This document shows positions 1 through 10,295 of a stretch of DNA of 64,000 bases, piece by piece; the stretch's first letter is position 1, and every line of letters starts with the position of its first letter. Both the position numbers and the translations under genes were made by a program. The notes beneath the pieces are model-generated. The model worked only from the letters and a program-made list of their open reading frames with translations. It ran no database searches and was not told the origin of the DNA. The stretch is taken from contig NC_134049.1 in NCBI RefSeq assembly GCF_965140245.1, forward strand, positions 19,376,708-19,440,707, read 5' to 3'. Source of the stretch: Athene noctua. Its lineage: Eukaryota > Chordata > Aves > Strigiformes > Strigidae.

Positions 1-1675
1 TTTTTTTTTTTTTTTTTGCAAGTGCCAGTTGTCTGCTTATCCCATCCAAACGAGCTGAGCGATGGGAAGTCAGTATGCCGACAGTTACATACTTGGGACT
101 GAACCTGAGATGGCCACGTCCAAGTACTTGCCCACAGTACCTGAAAACACCAGGACAGTGTGATCATGCGGCCCCATCTGTAGTGTGTACAGCTAGCCAA
201 AACACCTAGCTAAGATAGGAAAGGAACGGTAGGCATGGTGTTAGGCAGAGACAAGGTCAGGTGTGAGCTCCACAGACTCTCGTAGCAGAGAGATGGAGTT
301 ATGGGTGGCAGTTACCGCAAAAAACTGATAGGGCTGTTCTTTGCCTTGCCACTGACCTTGGGGAATTTTAGCAGCTGTAACGTAATGTTTCCTGCTATAA
401 AATGTACGGTGTCCTTTGCAGCAGTTCCAGTGTCTTCCCTGGTCACATAAGTGATGCACAATAACAAATTTCTTATTTACATAGTTTATTGCTATAGAAA
501 AAGTGGTGATTATTGGATTTCCTTATAATATGGGGCTTTCTGCATATTCTGGGCATCAAGTTCAAAGGAAGAACCTTTTGATTTCTTGCAGGTGATCTTC
601 CCAAGGAGCAAAAACGTGTTTCCTTACACTTGTGTAACTGCTGCATTCTTACAAACTGCTTCACATATCCATTTTTTTCAGTGAGGGGTCACGTCACAGT
701 CATTAACTTGTTTCGTAAGGGCTTCTGTCTTTAAAAAAACTGTACTTGCTTTCTAAGCTTCGTGGAGTAAAGGACACCAGTTTTCCTACTTTCAGTAACA
801 TGTCTTGTTCTAAACAACGTACTAAAGGATTCCCATTAAAATGGAAAGCTTTGCGGTTACCTTTTGAGCAGAAGGAATAATGTTGGAGGAATCTTCCAGT
901 TAGAGCTCAGCCACACTGCTGTAACGCTCAGGATCCAAAAGGTTAATGTTTGTCTCTTTCCTAAAGTTGGTTTATGCAGATGATGCAGAATTCTGCAGAG
1001 TACCTTTACGTGGTATTTAAGTTTTTGTTTGGAGGGGTCCGTGCTGGGATGAATAAAGGCAGAAAACTGAAATCACAGGCACACGTAGCCCTGTGCCTCT
1101 TCTATAATGCTAGCTGTGTATGGATTTTTTAATTGTTGCAGCTATATTTCTGCATGCTTGAGGAGGCAGGCTTTGAGAACACTGCAGCAAGCAAGCGGAG
1201 GTGTGAATCTGACCCTTTCCTTAGTGTAATGCCTTACACGTATAGCATGTGACTAGCTAGGGTTGTTTTGTTTTTTTCTTCCTGTGCAAGGTACAGATAG
1301 GCAGACATTGAAAAAGCTAAAGCTGTGGCCAAAACATATCACAGCTTACAGCTTTTGATTGTTAAACCAGATTGTTAAAAGTTTCAAAACTCTGACTAGC
1401 AGCTGTTGCCTTAAAAAGAATCTCTTCTGTTTTGAGCACACGCACCTCAAGGAGCTGTTGGTAATCACATTTTCAGAATGCATTTTTCTTCCTTCTTCTG
1501 GAAACCAGAATCTCTTACAACGGTAATGATTAACACCCCACGGTAACTTATCCATGTCATTGCTCATTGTAAAAATATGTGGTGTATAAGTGCTATGGCA
1601 AAAATGCAGAAGGTTATGTTTGTCTGTTAGCTGTGGGAGTGCCCCTTAATGTCACTGGGGTTTTTTCCTTCCTTA

Positions 1676-1730
1676 CCATATAAGGAGAGAAGTCCTGCTC
1701 CGCAGAAGAATTAACTTGGGCCATATAAGG
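1676..1730. promoter_or_regulatory. Pair of perfect CArG boxes (candidate SRF sites)
   Basis: Two identical 10-mers, CCATATAAGG at 1676-1685 and 1721-1730, each match CC(A/T)6GG. Start-to-start spacing is 45 bp. CArG boxes bind serum response factor and control actin-cytoskeleton and muscle genes. An intronic pair in a tropomyosin gene fits a muscle or serum-responsive enhancer, which is inference. Confidence 0.6.
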
Positions 1731-2232
1731 CTGGTTGGTAAACCCTTACCGAGTTACTGGAGCAGGAAGTGAAAACTTGAACTTTAGTCACCCTGTGTTT
1801 TCTAAGCATATTGTATGCTTTTATCATGATGAGGAGTCTTGACATGATAATGATTAACCTGTAACATCACATATTTCCTAAGGGTTACATTTATGAAAGG
1901 TATTTTCTTACTCAAATCAGAATGTTCAACTTCTTACTGTTTAAAGCCAACAGTCTGAAAATTTGGAGTATGATTCAGAGTACTACTGTTTGACATAGCT
2001 AAAGATTTTATATTTGGGTTAATGTGGATGAAGTCTCTTCTACTCCTGGTTCTACATGTTCGCTGCCAGTACTCATTAATATTCAAATATATATTTTCTT
2101 TCCTGTTCATGTGTTACTTCCAGTCATTCTAGTGGGGCAGTGTTACTGTTATGTCAAAGGTTGTTTTACTTGTCTGGTGTGTTAGTTATTCTTACTTGTG
2201 CTATTTACAACAAAATTTTAGCTGTGATCTAC

Positions 2233-2264
2233 TGTATCCAGCTGTGGCCAAGTGTATCCAGCTG
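2233..2264. promoter_or_regulatory. Duplicated 12-mer with two CAGCTG E-boxes
   Basis: The 12-mer TGTATCCAGCTG occurs at 2233-2244 and again at 2253-2264, exactly 20 bp apart. Each copy ends in CAGCTG, an E-box often used by MyoD-family factors. About 500 bp downstream of the CArG pair. Function is inferred only. Confidence 0.35.
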
Positions 2265-2739
2265 CCTTTGGTTATTCAAAGCAACAAATAGCAGTTCCTT
2301 AAATTTTTAATCAAAGAAAAAGTACCAAACTGATACTTTTGGTATCAGTTTCTTTTCCTAGAGGGTTGTTTGTGTCCCCTCCCCCTCAACTAGACATCCT
2401 AGGAAATTCAGATGTGTACTTACTCATATATAGCAAGATTGCTTTCAGTACTAATTAAGTGTAATTCTTGGAAGTAATTAACTTTTTAGAATAATGACCT
2501 TTTTAAATATATTTTGTGCTTAATAACCTTTTGAAAGAAATAAAGTTTAGTAATGAGGCCACTACAAGAAGTCTGTTGTAGAACTTAGTCTGCAACTTAA
2601 GCAAGTGTAGATTAGAGAATGTCAGAAGTAAAGGCTTGTAATGACAAGAGGCAGATAAATTGCAAGTGTTATATGGAACATTAAGCGAACAGGTAATGCA
2701 AGAGAGGCAAATCTAGGCGAAGTTTAAGGATGACAGTAT

Positions 2740-2765
2740 GGGGGGGGGGGGGGGGGGGGGGGGGG
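2740..2765 (+). repeat. G26 homopolymer
   Basis: Twenty-six consecutive G on the + strand in an otherwise AT-rich intron. It can form G-quadruplexes, and its exact length is likely to be polymorphic or mis-called. Confidence 0.95.
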
Positions 2766-3443
2766 AAGATGTTTTAAGTGATTGTTGCCTGTACCAGGGC
2801 CCTTCTGAGATATAGTGTCTGCTGGTGCCTTCTTTGTCAGCTCTTGCATAGCTTGCCTGTAAACAAAACTTGTGGGTATTCGGGCATTTCTTAAATGTTT
2901 TCATGCTCTCTCTGTGTCAGCTGTCTCATTGCAAATGCTGATCTAGGTGTATTTTTGCATGTTTACACTGAACCCTTCTTATGGAACTCAGGAAAATATT
3001 GGGACAATTATTATCAAAGTATGTCAAAAGGGCATAAAGAAAGGATTTAGGATAACATAAAAGATTTAGGTAATTGGTTTCTGTTGATTTGGTTAAAAAA
3101 AAATAGAGGGGGGAATGACTAATTCGTTAATCTCTGCAAATACAATAACAGAAAATATATAAGGAACAATGCATAATTCTTCCAGTGCAGTTCTTTCTAG
3201 TACAAATTGTACAGTCCTTAATGTGCTTCACTTAAAGGAAAGATTAATCACTTTTTCCTCCGTTAAGCAATAACTTCACAATTCAATGAGGGCATGTACA
3301 TCTCTGTGTATGGGCTTTTTAGTGGAGGAAGTCAGAATTTACTGAAGTGCTGTTAAAAGGCACTAGCAGGTACCCGGGATAATTTTTTACGAGGGTTGAT
3401 GTGTGCATTATTATGAACTAATTTATGTTCTTCCTGTGCTTAG

Positions 3444-3577
3444 GCTGAGAGTGAAGTAGCTTCTCTGAACAGACGCATCCAGCTGGTTGAGGAAGAGTTG
3501 GATCGGGCTCAGGAGCGTTTGGCTACTGCCCTTCAGAAGCTGGAGGAGGCAGAGAAGGCTGCAGATGAGAGTGAAAG
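3444..3577 (+). CDS. TPM1: TPM1 exon 3 (residues ~81-125)
   Basis: 134-bp constitutive exon between acceptor TTAG and donor GTGGGT. It reads in phase 0 from AESEVASLNRRIQLVEEELD through EKAADESE and ends with two bases of an Arg codon. The heptad pattern is that of tropomyosin. Position 83-84 is Ser-Glu here, where mammals have Ala-Asp as I recall. Used in both long and short isoforms. Confidence 0.97.
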
Positions 3578-4826
3578 GTGGGTGGGGCCACTCTTGAATG
3601 GATCATTACCCTTATGACAAAGATGATAATTGTCAGGGTGTGGGTTAGGGAAATAAATTAAACCACTCCTATGTCTCTGAACATGTGTAATCCACTCTTC
3701 CTTTGCCTACATGGACTTCAGTTACAGCTTGTCTGTAGGGATGTCCAAAATGTGTAGGCTCAAATTCTTTTTCATGTCTCAGTTGTAAAGATAAGATTTA
3801 AGTGGGGTAGGGCTTCTGATGTATCATGCCACATCCTGGGAAAACTGCTTGGCCCAGCCCAGACTTCCCTATTTGGATGGCAACTTTTTGAGGGTGATGC
3901 CTACTCTTGTGTTGTCGGGTGATTCTTGATTTCGTTGTGGGTAGAAAATCTTACCTGGAGAACAGCAAAGTGCTGGAAGAGGCTTTGGTTCTCTTGTCGA
4001 GACTGGTACATGAAGGTGAGCAAAAGAGAGAGAGCATGATAAATTCTGTCAGATTTAGGCTGGGATTTCCATAAGTGCTTAATGTAAGTTAGGGACTCAA
4101 GACTTGTGGCTTTGGAAGATCTTTTGTTTTGCTTCTACAAGATAGAAGCATCTATCTTGATAGTACCTTTTGCTGGGAAAGAATCCTATGTATTCTGCCT
4201 GTGTGTTTCTACCTCACTAATGATCCAGCCTGTTGAAAAGCACCTGGAACTCACAATGCATTGTGAAATCGTTAAGAGAATTTGTGTCAAACAGGCGTGT
4301 AAGAGGCAATATGTAATGTTTCCTGTTCTGAAAGAGTTAAATTTTGCTTGTGCAGAGCACAGAGGGCTTCAGTGCTGTAGGGTTCTGTCATGGCAAAACT
4401 CATGGGACTCTGTTTGGCCCATAAATATAATGCCTGTCAGTCCTGTAGGTGTTGTAACATGCTGTTTCACAAAGAGTGTAAAAGCACAGATGTCTTTAGT
4501 CATCTTATTAGGTCTTTAGAAGCAAGACCCTTTATTTACCTTTCTATAAGATCAGTTTTCCTTCCTTGAAAATGGGAAAGTGTACAGTTGAACTGTGGTA
4601 AGAGCTAAACAAATTAAATTTTCTTTCTTCTTAAGACATGCTTCTTTCCTTTGAACTCCTGAAGTGTGAATGCACAGGACTAGATACATGGTGTGAAGAA
4701 TCAAGTATCTGACAAGCTTTGTTCACCTTAATACACCTATCTGAAAGTCACACTCCAGTAGTAGTAGAGATGGAAATAAACTGGCAAGCCCTGAACCTTG
4801 CATTTCCTGTTTTTCATGTCTTTCAG

Positions 4827-4944
4827 AGGAATGAAGGTCATTGAAAATAGAGCCCAGAAGGATGAAGAGAAGATGGAAATCCAAGAGATCCAGCTTAAAG
4901 AAGCTAAGCACATTGCTGAAGAGGCTGACCGCAAGTATGAAGAG
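4827..4944 (+). CDS. TPM1: TPM1 exon 4 (residues ~125-164)
   Basis: 118-bp constitutive exon from acceptor TTTCAG to donor GTCAGT. The first base completes the Arg codon, then GMKVIENRAQKDEEKMEIQE, ending in RKYEE in phase 0. The sequence is essentially invariant in vertebrates and contributes the central actin-binding coiled coil. Confidence 0.97.
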
Positions 4945-5400
4945 GTCAGTTCTTGAGTGCAGCTTATCTGTTTCTAAGGCCCTTTAGGCTGTGCCTGTAA
5001 TTATTAATTATTTTAATTTTTTTTCCCCCTTTTACCTTTTAAGTTCAAAAGATCACAAACGCCTCTTTTTGCAGCTGTGCAAATTAAAATGGGCACTTGG
5101 ATACCTCAGGGGACAAGGTGGCAGATCTGTGCTCAGATCTTTGCAGTAAAATGGTTGAGAGTATTCCCTGGTCTCAGGGAGAAAAATATTTTTAAGTTAC
5201 CTGTTGGTGAATGCAAGGGAGGTCTTGAAGAATGTCAGATAGCAAAGACTCAAATGAATAATGAAGATGTAGCACAATCAAAACTGATGTGTTGACCACA
5301 AGATGGACAGGCCCAACTTCCAGTTTTGTAGGTTCTAGAAACAGGTTATGTGTGCTGCAGTAACATAACGTCCCTAACTGTCACTTGCCTTTTCTTGTAG

Positions 5401-5471
5401 GTGGCTCGTAAGCTTGTGATCATTGAGAGTGACCTGGAGCGGGCTGAGGAACGTGCTGAACTATCAGAAAG
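5401..5471 (+). CDS. TPM1: TPM1 exon 5 (residues ~165-188)
   Basis: 71-bp constitutive exon from acceptor CTTGTAG to donor GTAAGT. Encodes VARKLVIIESDLERAEERAE followed by LSE, and ends with AG, the first two bases of a Ser codon completed by either exon 6a or 6b. Confidence 0.97.
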
Positions 5472-5722
5472 GTAAGTGCCGAACTGCCCCAAGATGTGTG
5501 TGAGGTGCTACAAGACAACTGTAACAGCATGAAACATTGGCAGTACACTGTGTGTTCAGCTCAAAGCTATGTTTTGCTCCTTTACTCTAATGGTTGAAAT
5601 AAATGGTCAGTGCCAAAGTAAATGTGTTCATATGTGTGTGCGCGTGTGTTTTGTCACTGCATGCTGTACCTGCACACTGATTTTGTGAATGGCTTTTGTG
5701 CATTTCATGTGTTCACTAACAG

Positions 5723-5798
5723 CCAAGTCCGACAGCTGGAAGAACAGTTAAGAATAATGGATCAAACCTTGAAAGCATTAATGGCTGCAGAGGATAAG
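5723..5798 (+). CDS. TPM1: TPM1 exon 6a (alternative, residues ~189-213)
   Basis: 76-bp exon between acceptor AACAG and donor GTACTG. Completes Ser and encodes QVRQLEEQLRIMDQTLKALM then AAEDK. Exons 6a and 6b have the same length and phase and are used one or the other, so both give a 284-aa long form. 6b is the main muscle version and 6a is used in some non-muscle isoforms (family knowledge). Confidence 0.95.
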
Positions 5799-6170
5799 GT
5801 ACTGATACTAATAAACAGTTTTTAGGTTTAACTGCAACCCAAGTCTTTCAGCTTCCATAGACAGTTAGCTCACTCAGTAACAACTAAGTCCTCGCTACGC
5901 TCTTTACTCTCTTTGCATCTTGCTTTGGTGGTTTTCTTTGGTCTCTTTTTTTGTTTATTTGCTCATTTTTACCTTTAAAACTGATCTCTTGTGCAGCCAA
6001 AAAGAAGCTGAACTGTCTCACGTGTAAAGGCTATGTCAATATTTCTGTGTAAGCCAAGGGCTGTAGATAATTTCTGTGTGGTCGTTGTCTTAATGTACAC
6101 TTGAAATGGAATTTGGCATCGTAAAGAGTTGCTTTCAATCTCTGATAGATTCAGCTGCTTTTGAGGCTGT

Positions 6171-6370
<200 letters not shown>

Positions 6371-6897
6371 TAGAGACTTATGTGAGAATGTGTCCCTTAC
6401 ATTGTCATCTGGATTGGCCTGTGGGGTTTTCTTTATATGCAGCATTTCAACAAGGCCTTTGTCTGTAGAAGCATTTGGGCTTACTACTCAATTCGTATTT
6501 GGCTCTTACCATTACCTAGCATTCCTTCTAGTTCCAAATAGGTCAGTGTGATTTGACCACATGTTCTGTTAAGTAGTCTGACAGGATTAAATATTATTTA
6601 TAGAATGTTCCTCAAAATGGCACTTGTGTGCTAACATTAAATTTCTCCAAATGCTGCTCCTCTTTAAAACTGTAGTACTAATTTCTACTCACACTTTCTA
6701 CTGTATAGCACTGGAATGTAACTCAAGGGCAATTTGGCTCTAGTAATAAAATGTGTAGTACCACAGTCTGGTAAGTGAAATTAATTTAGTTATACACATT
6801 ATATGGTTGATCTATTAGAAGAGAGTCTCAAATGTGATACTTTTTGGTATATTTAGAACACCTGGTCTAATATCAGTGATCCTCTTTCTAATTACAG

Positions 6898-6960
6898 TAC
6901 TCGCAGAAAGAAGACAAATATGAAGAAGAGATTAAAGTCCTGACTGACAAACTGAAGGAG
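6898..6960 (+). CDS. TPM1: TPM1 exon 7 (residues ~214-234)
   Basis: 63-bp phase-0 exon between acceptor TTACAG and donor GTAAAA. Encodes YSQKEDKYEEEIKVLTDKLK plus E. Thr at the VLTDK position is my recollection of the avian form, where mammals have Ser. Confidence 0.97.
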
Positions 6961-7204
6961 GTAAAATTAGAGCTGTTCTTTACAACAGATCATCTAATGC
7001 AACTTTGATTCTTTGCATATAAACACTACTTTGAGGCTTTAAGGATGAACATGTCACATTGGAGAGAGTTTAGTGTTAAATGTCTCTCTTAAAAATTAGT
7101 ATTGCTTTATTACTTGCCTCCTCTCATTGTACTTTTTTCCTCATTTGAATTGTTGTTCCTCTATTCATAAGTACTGAAGTAATCTGTATTTGTCTTGACT
7201 TCAG

Positions 7205-7274
7205 GCTGAGACCCGTGCTGAATTTGCTGAGAGGTCAGTAACCAAGCTGGAGAAGAGCATTGATGACCTAGAAG
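7205..7274 (+). CDS. TPM1: TPM1 exon 8 (residues ~235-257)
   Basis: 70-bp exon between acceptor TTCAG and donor GTATGG. Encodes AETRAEFAERSVTKLEKSID then DLE, and leaves a single G. Each alternative last exon (9a, 9c, 9d) supplies the other two bases (AT, AC or AG), giving Asp, Asp or Glu. Confidence 0.97.
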
Positions 7275-8124
7275 GTATGGGGCTTTGTTTTTCTCACTTA
7301 CTACAGAAATACAGATCTCTTATTCTCCTGTTGGTTTTTTTTAGTACCCAATTCTACTCACCTACCTTGTCCTGCTTATATATAAATGAGTCTGCCTAAA
7401 GAGTAAAATAGGTTAAATGTTTTCTGATTTAAATGTATTGATAACTTAAGTGCTTCAGTTGAACGGTGTTTTGCTCTTGCCTGTTTCTTTTTCTCTCATG
7501 TTCTCAAGACTCTTTTTTTTTGCTTTATACTCTTCTACTTGGAGGTATGTAAATGTAAAGAGTAAATTATTAGGTGATAAGTATGATTGTTATCTTACTG
7601 AAAAGCTGATGAAGAGCCCTATTATGTTTGTAATAATTAGGAATGTAGCAAGCTAACCTAATGTATTACTGCTAGAAGTGTGGGTCAGGGCAGGCATTTT
7701 GTGTCATGGAGCAGATGCTGTTTTTCGGTAAAGCTAATGGCTTGCATACATAATCAGAAGGACAGCTTATTAAACGTCAAAGAGTTTGTTTTAAGGTATT
7801 GATAAATCTTTCCAGGACTGCAGTAGAAAAGTAGAATGTGCTTTCTCCCTCCAGAGACAACAATTCAGTAGTGCTTTGTTATTAAAAGTTATACGGAGCT
7901 TACTATTCAGATGTGTTACGCTAAGTCTGGGATTTTAAGAAGCTTGATTGCTTGGCATGGCAGGCTGACTTCTGCATAAAGAGTATCAAATATCTAGGTA
8001 ACTGCTGAAAATTTATGATCACTGGCTCAGGAAGGAAGCAGAGAAGAAAGATAAATGTTCAGAAGGAACAAAAATCGCTGTAAAAAACTTGAGTTTATGA
8101 CATCACACAAACCAGAGTGGCTTT

Positions 8125-8139
8125 AAAAAAAAAAAAAAA
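8125..8139 (+). repeat. A15 homopolymer
   Basis: Fifteen consecutive A in TPM1 intron 8. Simple repeat only. Confidence 0.9.
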
Positions 8140-8554
8140 GAAAATAAAAAAGTGGTAGAAAATAAATGGTAACATCCTCCTTGAGACCCATTTTTGGATC
8201 TTTTCTCCCTAGCTCCTCTGGTTCTCCTAAAACAAAAATCCAGGCAGTGAAACATGGATTTTGCTTCCCTTGTACACTTTCTTTCCTTCATTTTCTCTTA
8301 TCTCACAGGTTGCCCCACTGGCAGAGCAGTTAATGAACTTGTCACATAAAACTATTCGCTGTTGATTTTTTTGTTGTTGTTGTTCTCCTCTAATTTTGTA
8401 ATTTTTGTTTTGTCTGTCACAACACCTCTTTCTGTGCACTCTTCCCCTTTCCTATGGCTTCTGGATGGTATCCCATGCCACCACCTTCACATTCCATCCT
8501 GTGATCACGCTCCATTTCCTTGCACACCTCTGCCTTCCCTTGGGGGAATGTTAG

Positions 8555-8633
8555 ATGAGCTATATGCTCAGAAACTGAAGTACAAAGCCATCAGTGAGGA
8601 GCTGGACCACGCTCTCAACGATATGACTTCCAT
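8555..8633 (+). CDS. TPM1: TPM1 exon 9a (striated-muscle C terminus)
   Basis: 79-bp exon after acceptor TTAG (8551-8554). Encodes DELYAQKLKYKAISEELDHA then LNDMTS and ends with AT before donor GTAAAT at 8634. Spliced to exon 9b the last codon is ATA (Ile) followed at once by TAA, giving the classical striated ending DMTSI. Unspliced it would read DMTSM and stop at 8635-8637. Troponin T binds this C-terminal overlap region in striated muscle. Confidence 0.95.
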
Positions 8634-10074
8634 GTAAATGTCTTCCCAGCTTGTGCCTGCACCTGCTTCCCTGCCCTCATTGATTTGCGCGGTTCCGGCC
8701 TTGTGAAATTACACTCCCTCTGTAGCGGGAGACGCATTCCTTTAGCGAGACTAGGTGTACAAAATACCATGAACAATTTCTTTACCGTGGCAGAGTGTGG
8801 GTGAGTGTTGTGCCTAGCCTGGTAAATACTCATGGTGATTTTGTAAGCTGTCTAATAAGCCCGTGTTTATTCTTTCATTCTGCATCTGCAGTCCTTGTGT
8901 CTTGTGGCTACCCTTTGTTTTTAGCTCTGCATTTATCCTTTCAGTTCATCTCTGTTCAAGCATTGTCTACCAGGCCTATCATGATCAGTTTCCCAAAGAA
9001 AATTGCCTCAGTGCGTGTTGCATTCAGAGTGTATTCTGCTGGCACAGTTTTTCTCTGGCAAAGTCCCTACAAAAGTTTCAGAGAAAATTAGATTTAACTG
9101 TTTTCTCTATTAATGACAGTGGAAAGTGTTTATCTAAATTTCCTTAACTGCTTTGAAAAATTTTATCACTAAATTGCAAGTGTGGAAATAGAAATAAAGT
9201 TCTTTGTCATTTAAACCCATAAAAGTGCAATTGAATTGTAGGTTACTTCTGCGTATTTGTGGAGAATAATAGTAATCTAATTTGCATATACCAAAAATGT
9301 GGTAATATCAACTTTAGTCACAAGGAGAAAAATAATGTATTAGGCAGCAGGAATTCAGGAGAGGGAACAGTTGTAAGGTGTGACTATAGTCCTTGCAGTG
9401 TTTGATACAAACTGACAATGCTTTCATCAACCTAAAAGTCTGAACAGAGGTCAGCTATGCTAAATCCACCTTCCCATGCTCATATGTTTCATTTGCATGA
9501 ACCCTGCATGGTTGGCATGGGAAAGAGGAAGAGTTGTGGCTCTCGGGTGCTTGTGAGGTGCAATGTTTAGTCCCAGCATTTCCTTTTGGAAGCTGGAATG
9601 CTAGCAAGGCATAAGCTTTGCTCAGAGCTTGAAATGGTTTTGCATGCACCCATATTTTAAATGGTTTTTTCTTGGCTTTTTTTTCAGCCCTTATCTGTTC
9701 ATTCCTCCCTCTCTCTCCCAACTTTTTAGTAGGGTCTAATGCTTTGATTTTTTTTTTTTTTTCCTAATTCCCCACCCCTCCCTGGCTTTTGCTCAGTGGC
9801 TTATCAAGCAAATTGATTTATTTTCTCCTTCTCTGTGTACAGAGATTACAATATTTCTTCAATTGGGGATATTCCTAAATGAAAAACAGACTTTAAAATT
9901 CACTCTACTGGTACACGAGGACATTACTGGAGCATTCCAGTCCCAGCATGGTGTGCTGTTTCTCCAGTAATCATCTTGGCATGCTCGGCTCTGCTGTGCT
10001 CTTGCTTCTTTTTTGGAAGTCTTTACTGCACCTTTTTTTTTTCCTACCTTATCTCACTTTTTCTTTTCATGCAG

Positions 10075-10290
10075 ATAATTTTCTTTGCTTCACTCCTCCA
10101 AAGACATCTTCATCGGGTTGGATAAAACATCTTTCCAAGCTTTGGATGTTTCATGGGTTCATTGTCCTGTCTTCTAGCTTAGTTGACTCTGTTCCTCTAG
10201 CACCTGTCTCAGAACATGCTCTGTTTGTGCTCTGCTGTACAGAAACTCTACATCTCTCAATGTAAAATAAACATCCCAGCTGTATCCCTT
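10075..10290 (+). CDS. TPM1: TPM1 exon 9b (last base of Ile codon, stop, 3' UTR)
   Basis: Begins after acceptor CATGCAG (ends 10074). Base 10075 completes the Ile codon from exon 9a and TAA occupies 10076-10078, so only four bases here count as CDS. The rest is the 3' UTR of the striated transcript and closely resembles mammalian TPM1 exon 9b. AATAAA is at 10266-10271, so cleavage is expected at about 10285-10295. Confidence 0.9.
10266..10271 (+). promoter_or_regulatory. TPM1: Poly(A) signal of the TPM1 9a/9b transcript
   Basis: Canonical AATAAA about 190 bp after the exon 9b stop codon, in the position expected for the striated-muscle mRNA end. Confidence 0.85.
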
Positions 10291-10295
10291 TTGCT

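Larger units (their letters stand above)
1..3443 (+). other. TPM1: TPM1 intron upstream of exon 3
   Basis: AT-rich intron with no recognisable coding exon; in particular no exon 1b or 2b peptide is found on the + strand. It starts in a T17 run. It holds two perfect CArG boxes (1676 and 1721), two CAGCTG E-boxes (2239 and 2259) and an uninterrupted G26 tract (2740-2765). It ends in the exon 3 acceptor TAG at 3441-3443. Confidence 0.8.

Noticed and set aside
1..3443. TPM1 exon 1b or 2a/2b in the first 3.4 kb
   Set aside because: No peptide resembling those exons is found, and no CpG-rich promoter is present; they must lie upstream.
4106..4519. 137-codon + strand frame in TPM1 intron 3
   Set aside because: Not in phase with flanking exons, no splice sites at its ends, and no coiled-coil pattern.
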